The notes under the pieces: generated by a model | What the model was told of the DNA's origin: nothing | The model's input: only the letters and a program-made list of their open reading frames with translations | Database searches by the model: none | Shown here: piece by piece, positions 34,894 through 46,689 of the stretch | Layout of the letters: every line of letters starts with the position of its first letter | Position numbering within the stretch: position 1 is the stretch's first letter | DNA from: Paramacrobiotus metropolitanus | Taxonomy: Eukaryota > Tardigrada > Eutardigrada > Parachela > Macrobiotidae | Assembly (NCBI RefSeq): GCF_019649055.1 | Contig: NW_026570245.1 | Location: 248,001 to 312,000 of the forward strand | Direction: 5' to 3' | Length of the DNA: 64,000 nt | Position numbers and translations under genes: made by a program

Positions 34894-35869
34894 CTGCAAA
34901 GGTTTTGATTGGGAGCAGCTTCATTTCATGTCATTATCAGCGGGTAAGTATCAGATACAAATTCATAATTCGCTAGTTAATCAGCTCAATAAGTAGGTAC
35001 GATGTAGGATATTATATTCCTTATTAAGCAGTGAAACCTAGAAAAAATAACATTACAGTATAACAACAGTGTTACAACACCGTGGAGTTTTCTACCAAAA
35101 CCAAAATAGTGTGGCGTACGGGTGCGAGGCAGACAAGTCGCGCTCATTATCCCACGAAGAGTGAAATGTAAGTACGGTCAGACGGGTCAGTTTCCTTTTC
35201 TTCAGTCCTCAAGGTCAGTATCACGACCAGATGTCTCGCATCCGGTATTTACCAGTCAGGCAGTCACCCACCGACATTTAAAAAAGTAAAGTCTACGTTT
35301 TATAAAATTTCTGTTTTCTTGAAAAGTTTAAGGCTTAGGCACGGCAACCGCAAATCTACTATTCTAGGAGCTGTTTGTCCCTAACGTTGCTCAACTCGCC
35401 ACGCCTTAACTTTCGTTAGTTTCGTACTGAAATTCGCACTTGTGACTTTCGTCAGTCAGCAGCTTTCGTCAGTTTTTCTGTCTCGCATGACGTCGCATCC
35501 CTTTTCGTTTTTTCTGCGGGAATAACTTTTGATTCTCACATCAGTTATTTTCGTATTGTGGTAGAAACTGCTCTAGTAAAATTTGATTGATTGATTTAGC
35601 ATTTTCCTCAGCTGTTAGGCCTTCATGGTCGATTATTTTTTAATGATCGTGAATTGTTACAAATTGTAGCATACTTCTCGCAACCATGGAGGTTCATGTT
35701 TTGGCAATCACTTGTATAGTTTGTCACTTTTCGATATACTCCGACTCGTTTTGACATTTAGCCGTTCGTTTATCGTATCCCGTTTTGGTTGTCGTACATC
35801 TCGTTCCGGATTATTTACACTGAGTGCGATACACACCCTGTGCCACACGATCCGTGATCCAGTTCCACC
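34894..35869. promoter_or_regulatory. Intergenic region between divergent COQ6 and ISCA1
   Basis: About 0.95 kb between two divergently transcribed mitochondrial genes. It probably contains the COQ6 first exon or 5'UTR and both promoters. I could not assign specific elements. Confidence 0.4.
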
Positions 35870-36274
35870 ATGTTCCGCTCCTCGTCTATCCTGTACGCCA
35901 TGTCCGCCACCGTCCGCGCCGTCAAGCGCTCCAAAGGCTTCCCGATGCGTGCAGCCCTGACCATTGCCCCCGCTGCGGTCGAGCGCGTCCGCCAGCTGCT
36001 CAAAGAACGACCCGACGCTGTGGCGCTGAAGATCAGCGTGAAGCAGCGCGGCTGTAATGGCCTCTCGTACACACTGGACTACGCCACCGAGAAGGGGAAA
36101 ATGGATGAGGAGGTGGTGGAGGACGATGTCCGGATCTTCATCGATAAGAAGGCCCAGCTGACATTGCTGGGCACGGAAATGGACTATGTGCAGTCTAAGC
36201 TCAGCGCTGAGTTTGTCTTCAATAATCCCAATATTAAGGGTACGTGTGGTTGTGGGGAGAGTTTTAACGTATAA
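35870..36274 (+). CDS. ISCA1: Iron-sulfur cluster assembly protein ISCA1
   Basis: A 134-residue mitochondrial A-type iron-sulfur carrier that helps build 4Fe-4S clusters for lipoate synthase, aconitase and similar enzymes. The first ~30 residues are Arg/Ser-rich without acidic residues, fitting a mitochondrial targeting peptide. The conserved core has the three ligand cysteines in [14 protein letters not shown] and [12 protein letters not shown], and the block [16 protein letters not shown]. Length and order match animal ISCA1. The coding part is a single exon and the ATG follows a good CACC context. It is divergent from COQ6. Confidence 0.96.
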   Translation: MFRSSSILYAMSATVRAVKRSKGFPMRAALTIAPAAVERVRQLLKERPDAVALKISVKQRGCNGLSYTLDYATEKGKMDEEVVEDDVRIFIDKKAQLTLLGTEMDYVQSKLSAEFVFNNPNIKGTCGCGESFNV

Positions 36275-36962
36275 TCAGTAATAATCTGTTGCTGCACTGT
36301 TGTGGTTTGTTGGACAAGTATTTTGATGCACTCATTTTAACTACTTCTACGTATTTATTGCGATTGTGTTACGGTTTTTGTTTTGGTTGCGATTACAACT
36401 GTAGTGAAATCTCTGTGATGGAAAATAACAACACAAAATAATATGAAAATACTGGAATAAAAAGGGTGCTTGTCGCCATTGTTTCATTACGAGCACGGAG
36501 TATGTACTGTATTGTTTCATACTCGTATACTTTTTTAGTAACCGACGTTGGGGAAACGTCAAATGTTAGTGAATTAGTTCATATTTGTGTAAAATTTCTT
36601 CATTCACTGAATGTGAACGAGTTTTCCTCTTGTTTGTTTTCTCTTGTTCATTTTCATACGCGCCAACAACTTTCGTGACTTCGATGTTGGCGAATCTTTC
36701 AGGCAGTGACAGCATCAAGGTTAATGCTCAAGAATTTTATTAATCGATTGATTGTGCAAAACTGCGATTACAACATCAGAAAACGAAACAGTTGATTACA
36801 GGCTAATCAATAAAATTCAGCATTTGACCTTTCCACACGGTAATCGCTACCGACATCGTGAAAAAGTAACATCATTAAAAGCACTGGAATAATCAATTCA
36901 TAGAATCAGTATCCGCGTGAAAAATGAGATAAACAATTGAGAAAAACCACACACGCTATGAT
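36275..36962. other. Spacer between convergent ISCA1 and sHSP genes
   Basis: AT-rich shared 3' region. AATAAA at 36454-36459 (GGAATAAAAAGG) could be the ISCA1 polyadenylation signal. No gene is seen. Confidence 0.4.
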
Positions 36963-37982
36963 CTATTCTTTGGCCGCCTGTTTGGTGGCGTCAATCTTCC
37001 CTTCATGTTTAATGGGAATCTCCTTCGCCCCTTCCAAAGCGGTCTGACCCTCTTCTGGTTTGGCCTCAATAGCCGGCGGCGTGTAGGGCGCTTCCAGGGT
37101 GACGAGGCCGTCGTCGAATTTGCACGACAATTCCTCGGCTTTGACACCCTCCGGCAAGGTCAACCGTCGACTGTACTCCTGGTAGATGGAGTGATATTCG
37201 CCCTTCTCCTCCTGTCGTGCACGGATCTCCAGTTCATTACCGCTGGTCTTCACTTCAATGTCTTCCGGTTTGATGCCGGTGGCGTCGAACTGCACTCGCA
37301 CTTTCTTCTTTCCATCTTCCTCCACCAGGCGGAACATGGAGCTACGTTGCTGCGACTGCACGCCGTTCGGGAAGAATTCGCTGAAGGAGCGCGCTATATC
37401 GCTCTGCATACGATCCATCTACAGAAATGAAAAAATTACATTTAGTAAACATAGCATCAAATAGCAAACAATTTCTTTTAATAGCGCACTAAATTATTTA
37501 ATCATATATGTGTATTGTATAAACACTTGCAAATATTAATGATGCTACTTAGCTACTAACTTCACCGTATCTATAATTTAAACTACTTACATAACCTTTG
37601 ATGATAAAAAATTCTCAAAACAAAACAAGTTATTAATAATAGCGCGGTGCGCCACAATAACGCAAAAATGATTCAGCAAATTCTCTACTTTTAGGGCTGA
37701 TGCAATGTCCAATAAACCGCAATCATCTACCTAGTTTTGTATTTCCCATTGTTTCTGAATACTTTGGTCTTTGAGAAGAATATTTTGATACCAAAAATTT
37801 ACTCTGATTATGTAGGTATTACTTTGACTTACCATGTTTTCCACCTGACGGAATTCGCGATCCAGAGATCCGAAACTGGGCGACATCCATCCGTAGCCAA
37901 ACGGGGTGCGATTAACCAAACGCAACTCCGGAAACTCATTCCGCAAGAATCGCGGCAACACTCGTACTAATGCGCGGGACAT
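36963..37982 (-). CDS. Small heat-shock protein (alpha-crystallin/HSP20)
   Basis: A 201-residue sHSP from exons 37833-37982 and 36963-37418, joined in phase 0. sHSPs are ATP-independent chaperones that hold unfolding proteins. The alpha-crystallin domain spans about residues 78-160: VRVQFDATGIKPEDIEVKTS, ELEIRARQEEKGEYHSIYQEY and RRLTLPEGVKAEEL, ending with GLVTLEAPY. The C-terminal tail is long and charged, and contains an EIPIKHEG segment with an I-x-I motif. The N-terminus (MSRALVRVLPRFLRNEF) is Arg-rich without early acidic residues and could be a mitochondrial presequence; this is inferred. Upstream are a TATA box (38141-38147) and two heat-shock elements, so heat induction is likely. 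Confidence 0.9.
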
Positions 37983-38140
37983 GTTGAATGCTTCGGCGGA
38001 TTGGAGACGCTTGATATGGTCAGAAAAATCCGAAACTTGTTCAAATGCGCGAAAATTCTACTGTTCAGGTTCAACACCGTCGTTGAAGAACGCTAGAAAT
38101 GTCGGCACATGAATAACCACAGGCTCAGAACCGCAGCGGC

Positions 38141-38147
38141 TTATATA
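38141..38147 (-). promoter_or_regulatory. TATA box of the sHSP gene
   Basis: The minus strand reads TATATAA in a GC-richer surrounding, 159-165 bp upstream of the sHSP start codon. The transcription start is expected around 38110-38117. Confidence 0.6.
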
Positions 38148-38302
38148 CCAAAACAACCAGTTAGTGCGCAAACCGAACATAGGATAAGCACCGCCTTCAA
38201 AACCGCTTCACGAATCAAAATGAGTTTTGTAATTATTCCCACGAATTGTCGGACTCGCAACGCTTAGACAGCCAATCATGACTGCCTTATGCAACCGTGC
38301 GA

Positions 38303-38355
38303 GAAATTTCAGGAAACATCGCTAACCATCACTTCCGTTCGGGCAGATTCTGGAA
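38303..38355. promoter_or_regulatory. Heat-shock elements
   Basis: A perfect three-unit element GAAATTTCAGGAA (38303-38315) has the alternating GAAnnTTCnnGAA pattern bound by HSF trimers. A second partial element TTCTGGAAGAA lies at 38348-38358. A CCAAT box (AGCCAATCAT) is near 38272. These are 160-220 bp upstream of the sHSP TATA box and about 490 bp before the divergent zinc-finger gene. Confidence 0.7.
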
Positions 38356-38841
38356 GAAATCGCCTCCACTGCATCGTTATCGGTTATATTACAAAATATT
38401 CAGGATACTTCTTTTGACCACTGCCGTCGACGGAGTCGCATAAAAATAGCCTGAATAGACGTTCTGGAGCACGGAATTTCAACTTTAACAACAATTCTCG
38501 TTTCTTCTCGACTGTAGGAGTTGCTCTACCTTTCTGTTGAGGCAGCTACATGAACGGAAACAGCTGATCCGAATAGACCGTAGTACGGTCGACGTTAGGT
38601 GTAGTACGGCACCCGTATGAAATGTAAAACGTCTAGCGCCACATCGGCCCGCATGTCACAAGCGCACGGACATGGGCCAGTAAACTTAAAGATATTGGAA
38701 ACACAACGCCAGCAACGGCTGAGTTTTTCGCGATCGCTACGTATAATTAGTGTATAGCGGATAGCTGGACATCCTTATAGCATCCCAAGTGTCAGCTGCA
38801 GCTTACAGGAGTTTCGCCAAAATCCGGTGACTTGGAAAACC

Positions 38842-40050
38842 ATGGTGCCTGAGATATCTAAGAAGATCAAGTGTGACATATGTGGTAAAACGATTGTTCA
38901 GAAACTCGAACGGCATAAAAGGAGCGGTGCCTGCCACAGCAAGAATCCCGATTATCTTTGTTCGTATGCACAATGTGAAAGATCGCGAAAGCCCTTCACT
39001 AGGCCATCTGATGCAAAACGGCATCGTGAGACCTGTAAGTGCTACCTTAACCGTGTGACTGTTTGTGGGCAGATTTAGTTCCAGAATCGAAACCACGAGT
39101 ATATATTGGCAAAAACCTCATTTACGGGTGATTATCGTTCAAGTGTAGCAGTCAGGCCTAAAGACCTTCCGTTTCCGCTGTTTTAGGTAAATTTAGACCG
39201 TCAAACACCTCGTCAGGGGAAGGAACTACCGAACCGCAACCTCGATGCGGATCCAGCCGCGATCGCAGCAGCGCTGTTGCTTTGGAACAACCGAGTGCGT
39301 CCGGTTCTGACAACTCCGATGGTGATTCCATTGCATTACGGTCGGATCAGGACGGCTGCAAGGATGATTTAACTAGTGGTAGAGGTAAGAAGATTTTTCT
39401 GATTATTATGAAGTTCATCCTTGCATCATTCTGCGCAGAAGCAGTCAGTGCAAGAGCAGCGGTAGTAACGAAGGGGCTTCGGTGATTCCGGTTGATTAAG
39501 TGATAAATGATACCAGATTTAGATGATCCTGACCGTTTATTTTCAGAAAGCGTGCAAGCAGGAAACGCAGCCGGCAAAAGCAGTGTATCTGTAGGCATCG
39601 AATCGCCTTCGCTTCGCGCCATTGACCCGCGCGAGTCTGATATGAAACATGGTAAGTGTTGTTTGCTTTCAATTGTTGCAAAAACTTCAAAATTGATATT
39701 GTTCTCTTTTCATGTGTTTTCTGTAAAAATGGACACCGCATGGACATGTCATTTCTAAAAAACCTTGTTATATGATTTACCAATGGATCATTTTTTTTTT
39801 ACGGGTTTCAGCAAACGAAGTCTCGACGAAAATGGGTGTAATCTCACGAAAAGTAGTATTTCCGCCGCGGCGACTTTTCCCTCCTTTCAAGAAAAGTAAG
39901 GAATGCGTTCGAAAACTGGAGTTATCTCCACTGAACAAATCTCTGGAGATGCGGATTCAGTTACATGATTCAGTTACATGTGCTAAGGATTTTTGCTTAA
40001 CATGCTGCAGTGTAAATTATGTAAAACGACGTCGCACAAGCGGACCCTAA
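38842..40050 (+). CDS. Zinc-finger protein, unknown role
   Basis: Four exons in compatible phases: 38842-39034, 39187-39384, 39547-39651 and 39812-40050. The first exon encodes two putative zinc-binding motifs. One is CDICGKTIVQKLERHKRSGACH (C-x2-C...H...H/C). The other is a C-x4-C...H-x3-C variant ending RPSDAKRHRETC. The rest is Ser-rich and acidic and then basic, ending with VKRRRTSGP, a possible nuclear localisation signal. The start ATG has good context (AACCATGG). I recognise no family beyond the fingers. It lies head-to-head with the sHSP gene and may share its heat-responsive upstream region. Confidence 0.6.
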
Positions 40051-40718
40051 TCTTCTAATACTAATTAAGGCCTAATTAAAATACTATTGTAATTAAGGTG
40101 CTGATTTAGAATGCTGACAATGTTGTCGAATGTTGTTGCTCGACATGTTTTACATCTTAGTGGATATGCTCTTTATGCGGTCTTATGTTTTGTTATATTT
40201 TCACTTCTGCAGTTGTTGCAGATTTTTCGTTGTTCAATGATTATGTAATTATAATTGGTTTCCACTGCTGAAAAGAGATATTGTACTGAACTCTTGAAAG
40301 TTTGAAATCTGCGTGGTCAATCCTCGATAATTCACGCGTGTAGGTACAACAGGACCATTGACATCGAGTCATCGACAGATATAGAACGGCTGCCGTATCA
40401 AATCTTTTATCTTATTTCCGTTAACCAAAAATGCTAAAGATATAGATATATATTTCCGAAAAGATGAAGATATATATTTTTTAGTTATGCGAAGATAATT
40501 CATTAAAACGAATACTAGAAACAATCGCAAAATTCGACCATATATATCTCTTCGGTCTGATATTTGGGGATATCGATGACAATCATAACACTCGTGTAGA
40601 AAACACACTTTTGCCTTTATGCGAGTACTTAACAGCAGATACAGAAGGAGACAACATATTATCAGTCGCACATCCACATCTATAATCCATAAGAGCATAT
40701 AAAAACTTTAAAACGACG
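40051..40718. other. Spacer between convergent zinc-finger and aminotransferase genes
   Basis: AT-rich sequence; the block AAGATATATAT recurs near 40440-40480. No gene is seen. Confidence 0.4.
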
Positions 40719-43346
40719 TCATCTCTTCTTAATGATATCACACAAAATTTTAAGTCCTTCCGGAAGTTGTGACAGTCCCAAATGTCCAATTGACAGCCGA
40801 ATGGAATTCTGGCAGCCAGAGGTACATGTGTAGGCATCGTCCGTGGAACGGAGTCCATTGCAAAATCGACTAGCGCAGCTCCTAAAACGAAAAAAATCGC
40901 GTTCAGCAGACATAAAAAGTTGGCCTCTGCTGCCTTTTCACAGTTTAACATGCAAGGGAACTCCAAGCATTAATTCAATGTAGGCAGAAAAGCTCAAAGG
41001 GACACGCCAAAAAGAAAGTAAGCATTCGCACCAACTTTAATTTGTCTTAAGCATAAAACCACATCTCCATAAAATGTTACCTCGATCCAAGCTGGAAATG
41101 TACGTTGCGCCGTTTTGCTTCGGGAACAAGCACATTCGTAAGAAACTCTTCGTAATCCTCAGGAAATGTAAGCCAAATAAAATATCCACCCTGCAAATAA
41201 AAACCAACTTTTAACTTGCAAGGCGCAAACGCACAAGAAAAGTAAATTTAAATGCTGAACGTTGAATACCTGCGGCTTATGCCATATGACGTTGTTAGGC
41301 AAGTGTTCCGAAAGGATAGAAACGGCTAATCTCATTTTTTCCTGAAAAGAACAGCACGAATATAAATACTACTTGATGACTACGTTTAAGTCAATTAAAA
41401 ACTTACTTTGTATAAATTTCGCGTGTTTTTGACGTACGTTTGTAATAGCCCGTTAAGGAACATCCGGTCAATCAAAGATGCACCGAACTGATTTGCACAA
41501 CCACCGCTTTCGATTATTCCACTGCAAGAAAATTACTTATATATAAAATAAATTTCAATGTTACCAAAGACAGTTTGTTGTAAAGTACAGAACTACATAC
41601 ACTGTAGGATAATTGAAAATTCAAGAAAACGGCTATCTTTCGAAACCTTTGAATAATATTTTTTAATAATATATCTAAAAAAAGAAATATTTTGCTATCC
41701 ACAGGAGCAAAACACGGGCCGAGATCAGAGAAAGGAGAACAAACGACCACGGAATTAGAAACGGAAACGTGATACTTATTGCTCGGCATCTATTATGCTT
41801 CAGAGCAGCAATTGTTCGAGTAAATAACGCCGGTATTTTCAGTCCTTACACACTTCAGCGCAATTCTGTCGATGTTTTCCTTCGTGCTTTCCAGCCACCC
41901 TACTCGCAGTCCCGGTCCGAGGATTTTCGAAAACGTCCCAGCGGAGATAACGTTGGGATGACTTCCGACAGGAAACAAGCGCGGCGGAATACTGCCGGTA
42001 TATGACAGTGAATTATACACATCATCACAATGGATCACCAAATTCTCATCAGCGGCAAACCGTGCTAAAGCAGCGGCCTCTTCTATAATACAAATCGCTA
42101 AGTTAAAAAATTTGCGGAAGAGCAAAATTCGCTGCTCACCAGGACTAAGGCAGCGACCACGGGGATTACTGTGAAGCGGAATAATGTAGATCAGCCCACG
42201 AAAATGACCATCCGCACGTATCCCGTGGAGGCCTTCATCAAGGCGACGTTTCCACAAAGGGAAATCGTATTGTTCGTTGTCCAATTTCGGAACTGTATAG
42301 TAAATAAATACATTACATTACAATGATGAAAAGCGAGATATTCTGTTTTGTTGTAAAATTGTCTGCTGAAAAATAGTTTCACAGTAACAAACTCTAATAA
42401 TAAGACATAATGCATAATCTAATCGTCTGCGTGCTGTGCCCAGAAATTTTTTGTAGTTATTCCAATTAATAAACAATTTTTAAAACCTAGCTGTCTTTTT
42501 TAATTAACAGACATTCTCACTTGGGATAACTTTCAAACCAAATCCACGAAATATTTCCGCTGCCAGGAAATACGTCGGATCCTCCAGGAACACCACACCG
42601 TCATGATCACCGAAAAACACATTACACACCAGTCCGAGGGCGTGTGAAGCGCCGGCTGTCATCATCAGGTTCTGCCTGAAAATTGACACTTGACAGTCAG
42701 TCTAACATTTATTGCCCACGATCCCCAATTACACACGACGTAACAGCAGTACAATTGTACAACTAAAAAAACGCGATATCACATTAACATTCACATCAGT
42801 GCTAATCAAACTTTTATAAAATCAGTAAAAGGCATAAGCTAAATTAACAAAGAATAACCATTACGCAAACCACCCACATCCATGAAACCGATGTTAGTAA
42901 CAGTACTAACAGAGTACTTATAAAAATGTTGGTCCGAGTAAGATTCACAGTAGTCAAAGTTAAGTTACCGTATTTCGACTTTAGTAAGTATTTTGTTGCA
43001 CTAGAAACTCACCAGTTCACAGGTGCACGGTATTCCTGCGTTAGGAACGCCGCCAAATGTTGCAAAACAGAATCCGAGCCTTTAGTCGCTCCATACTGGA
43101 AATAAGAACTCTGGACTTCCGATGGCACCTATAATATGATAACAAAGAGATGCCATTAAGCATTTTGATGCACCTTGCAACTGCTCGTACCGCTCGAATA
43201 TCCTGCACGGTTTGCTGAATAACCCTACTAAGCTGCATCAGCTCATCGGGATGCGGAGCTCCGACGTGGAAATTATAGTCGGCTGTATCATAATGGCGGA
43301 ATTCATCGAAAGCATGCAGAATGGGTGGTGTCGAGACGGTCGACAT
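40719..43346 (-). CDS. PLP-dependent aminotransferase, class I/II
   Basis: A fold-type I aminotransferase of the aromatic/2-aminoadipate aminotransferase-like group. Traced exons include 43191-43346, 43013-43128, 42521-42675, 42142-42292, then pieces near 41860-42082, 41409-41522, 41280-41340, 41080-41190 and 40719-40808. Landmarks: FQYGATKGSDSVLQHLAAFL; MMTAGASHALGLVCNVFFGD; FLEDPTYFLA; CDDVYNSLSY, whose D and Y contact the PLP; and AGTFSKILGPGLRVGW, with the Schiff-base lysine. Then GGYFIWLTFPEDY and the C-terminal NSIRLSIGHLGLSQLPEGLK. The usual HNPTG loop reads HSNPRG, an Arg in place of Thr. Such proteins are common in bacteria and fungi. The substrate cannot be assigned. Confidence 0.8.
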
Positions 43347-44464
43347 GATCGACTGGCGGTGGCTCGTCTTGTATGTCGAGAGGAAACGGACGCAAACGCA
43401 CCTAAGGTTTAAAAGTAACTGTCATAACAATATGGAGTTTTATGTCAAGGACTCAAAAGAACTGCAGTGTACATAGTTATTTAAGTCGAAAAGCATCGGA
43501 AAATAGTACAAGGCATTGCTGGAATGAAAACAGAAACTTACCTCGCTGTCGTGTTGATCACGCTCGAGAAGTGGAATGCACACTTGCTCACGTTCCATAA
43601 CGCAACCTGCATAACTATCGAGTATGCGCCTTAGACATTGACACTTGTCGAACACATCCTCGTTTAGATAAGATACTTAATACGGAAGGTTCATAATTTG
43701 TGAAAACGAGGCGATGTTTTTAATTTGTAACGGTTTACAGATTACAGAATATCAGCTATACTATGTACAACAGTATAGTATAGGTATGCGGAAAGCACAG
43801 CCGCCACAGCTACACCGACCGTTTTTTAGCCACCTTAAGCCAGGTAAATGTTTTGAATCAACTTCCGAATTCCGATGTAGCTGACACCCGCGGGCAGCCC
43901 GCTCCAGTTCTATTCCATTAACTGTTTTTTAAAAGTTAGTTCTTGCCGGTATATCTACAGTATATTGGCGGTAGTGTACCGGCACGATTAAATACTCTCG
44001 TATGTGAATTTAATTATTGTCGACTACATATTTTGCTTACAAATCAATATTGTTAACAACCTTTGACATTTAACAGTTCCCAGGTTTCTGCATTAGTTAG
44101 GTGCAGCAAGATTATTCGAATGTTGTCCGTTATATTGTACAGATACGTATTACGTAGTATATATATAATTATCTTATGCGTTCAGAAAAGTTTTACGAGT
44201 ACCTTTATTACACAGCAGCCAATTTGTTTTTGCTGTTTTTACGAGACACCGTTGTTTTGACAGCCCAGTTGATCTCCTAACCCAGCTGCGATGTCTTGTA
44301 CAACTTAAGAAGTTATAGTATGTATACGACCAATACGATCAAAACCATAGCAATAATAAAAATTGTATAGATATTCAATGTCACCACCGGAATCTCTGAT
44401 TGCGAGGTGGAAAGCGGGAAAATGTACATGTTATCGCCTTGTCGGCGGCGCGCGACTTGCGTTC
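43347..44464. other. Spacer left of the inverted-repeat region
   Basis: No gene is assigned. A minus-strand open piece (about 43550-43655, ending at a GTAAGT donor) could be a 5'UTR exon of the aminotransferase, but its frame does not continue into the coding exon. The remainder is AT-rich. Confidence 0.3.
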
Positions 44465-44580
44465 AGTACGAGGCAAGCGGCAACTCTTTCCCATCGCTTT
44501 AGTAAATTACCTCACTTTCCCTGCATTTTACCCGTATGCAGGCGCTCACGTGATACTTGATTTCAGCCGTTTCACGTCTA
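44465..44580 (+). repeat. Left terminal arm of the foldback-like region
   Basis: A 116-bp arm from AGTACGAGGCAAGCGG to CGTTTCACGTCTA. Its inverted partner is 50418-50536, which has a 3-bp insertion. Confidence 0.85.
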
Positions 44581-44743
44581 AACCGGTTAGCTTACTGAGC
44601 CGGCGATAAAATCTCACCTGCCGTGCTCTTCTCTGTACTCGTTATCAGTTGCGCAATCAACGATAGCTGCAAACCGGTTTAGACCACATATGGCACAGAT
44701 TGTTTAGGCCGAAAAATAGCAACGCGTAATGCTGGCACGTACC

Positions 44744-45575
44744 TGATGGAACTCTACGGAATCTGACGGAACCTAATGGAACTCTACGGAACTTGACGGA
44801 ACCTGACGTAAACTAATGGAACTTAACGGAACCTAATGGAACCTGACGGAACTCTACGGAACCTAATGGAACCTGACGGAACCTAATGGAACTCTACGAA
44901 ACTTGACGGAACCCAATGGAACTCTACGGAACTCTACGGAACCCAATGGAACTCTACGGAACCTGACGGAACCTAACGGAACCTAATGGAACCACGGGAA
45001 CTTAGCCGAAACTCTACGGAACCTAACGGAACCCAATGGAACTGCAGAGGAACCTGACGGAACTTAATGGAAGTGTACGGGCAATGGAACTGCGGAACCT
45101 AATGGAACCTAACTTGAACCCAATGGAACTGTACGCAACCTAATGGAACCTGGCGGAACCTAACGGAACCTGGACCTCTGGAACCTGACGAACCTAATGA
45201 AACCCTACGGAACCTGACAGACCTAACGGAACCCTAATGGAACTCTACAGGTCCTGACGGAACCCAAAGGAACTGTACGGAACCTAATGGAACCTGACAG
45301 GAACCCAATGGAACTCTACGGAACCTGACGGAACCTAACAGAACCTTGGCCTCACGGAACCTGTGGAACCTAATGAAACTCTACGCGGAACCTGACGGAA
45401 CCTGACGGAACCTAATGAACTCTACGGAACCTGACGGAACTTAATGGAACTGTACGAACCTAATGGAACTCTACGGAACCTGATGGAACCTGATGGAACT
45501 CTACGGAACTGTACGAACTTGACGGAACTTATCGGAACTCTACGGAACGGTGCGGAACCTGATAGAACTCCACGG
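44744..45575 (+). repeat. 10-bp-unit minisatellite, left array
   Basis: About 80 units of a 10-bp motif beginning GGAAC, mainly GGAACCTGAC, GGAACCTAAT and GGAACTCTAC in mixed order, with occasional indels. The complementary array lies at 49985-50345. Confidence 0.9.
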
Positions 45576-45919
45576 GTGTACGGAATTTGAGGTGACCCAA
45601 TGCAGGCCGGTTGAGCTATCGCAAGAGGCCAGTTAACGTTGGACATCAGACTTTGACGTGGTGCTGCCTAGTCGGCTTTTGAAGGTGCTTTCAGCTGCTC
45701 ATGTTGTCGTTCTTGGCATTTTCATATGGTAAAATAATGTTGTGCTTTACAGCTTTCCATGAAGGAAGATATTTATCAACCTGAATTAGATGTTTCAATT
45801 ATAACCAGACGTTGAGACTCTTACTGATGTCTTGATACCTTGCCTTCGTGCATTCACCAAGCCACTGTAACGTTACCTTCTGAGATTCTATGGTAAAGGA
45901 ACCTCATGTACGAGGGCGT

Positions 45920-46533
45920 GTGTCCTTGCTTAGATAGAGCACATTTACTACGCTAAGATAACTGTGCCCGTGTTGTGCAGCGCTGTCAACCACCCAAAGA
46001 TAGCAACGTCAGGTGAAAAATCTGTTGGAATGAGCCGTTGTTCCTTGATAACATCAATCTAAAGTGAATGTGGAACAAAACTGTTCCGGAATATCTCAAA
46101 AAGATGTGGAAAAATTCTGGAGTTTTTGATACCAGTAAGTCAGGATTTAGAGCGACTGAAATATATTAGAACTTGTTTCTGTTTCCTAGACATAGCATAG
46201 TAAGTATTACGTTGAAGGGGTCCGCGAAGAGATCCTATAGTGTGTCTACGAGAAACTCAAAAAGGCTGCAACTTTTTTCAGTTGCTCTAAATCCTATATT
46301 ACTTGGCATCAAATATCTTGTGAATTTTTTTCTGCATCTTTGAGATATTGCTTGAACAGTTTTTGTTCCCACATTCACGAGATGTGAGCAATTGAAGTTA
46401 TGGCTGAATCAACACATTTTCAAATTCGCCCTAGCGTTGCCATCTCTGGGTGGTTGACAGCTGCACATTGAGTGCACAACACGGACAGTTATCTAAGTAT
46501 GGTAAGGTAAATGTGCTATCTAAGTAAGGACAC
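45920..46533. mobile_element. Palindromic MITE-like element
   Basis: Two arms of about 220-250 bp are reverse complements at roughly 80 percent. The left starts GTGTCCTTGCTTAGATAG and includes CTGTCAACCACCCA. The right contains TGGGTGGTTGACAG and ends CTATCTAAGTAAGGACAC. A spacer of about 100 bp around 46150-46260 separates them. There is no coding capacity. It lies inside the foldback-like region. Confidence 0.75.
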
Positions 46534-46689
46534 CACGTTCAATTCTTAGGATGGAGTGACATAAAAGGACATTTTTATGAGTATTGTCAAATATCATGGC
46601 ATCTTTTATGTAATTTACTTAATGCACGATTTGTTCGAAGAAAAAAACAAGTGGAATCCTTTTAGGGTAAGTACGCGTAAACCAACGCA

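Noticed and set aside
43440-43655. Minus-strand open frame upstream of the aminotransferase as an N-terminal exon
   Set aside because: It ends at a good donor but in a phase that cannot join the coding exon without hitting a stop.
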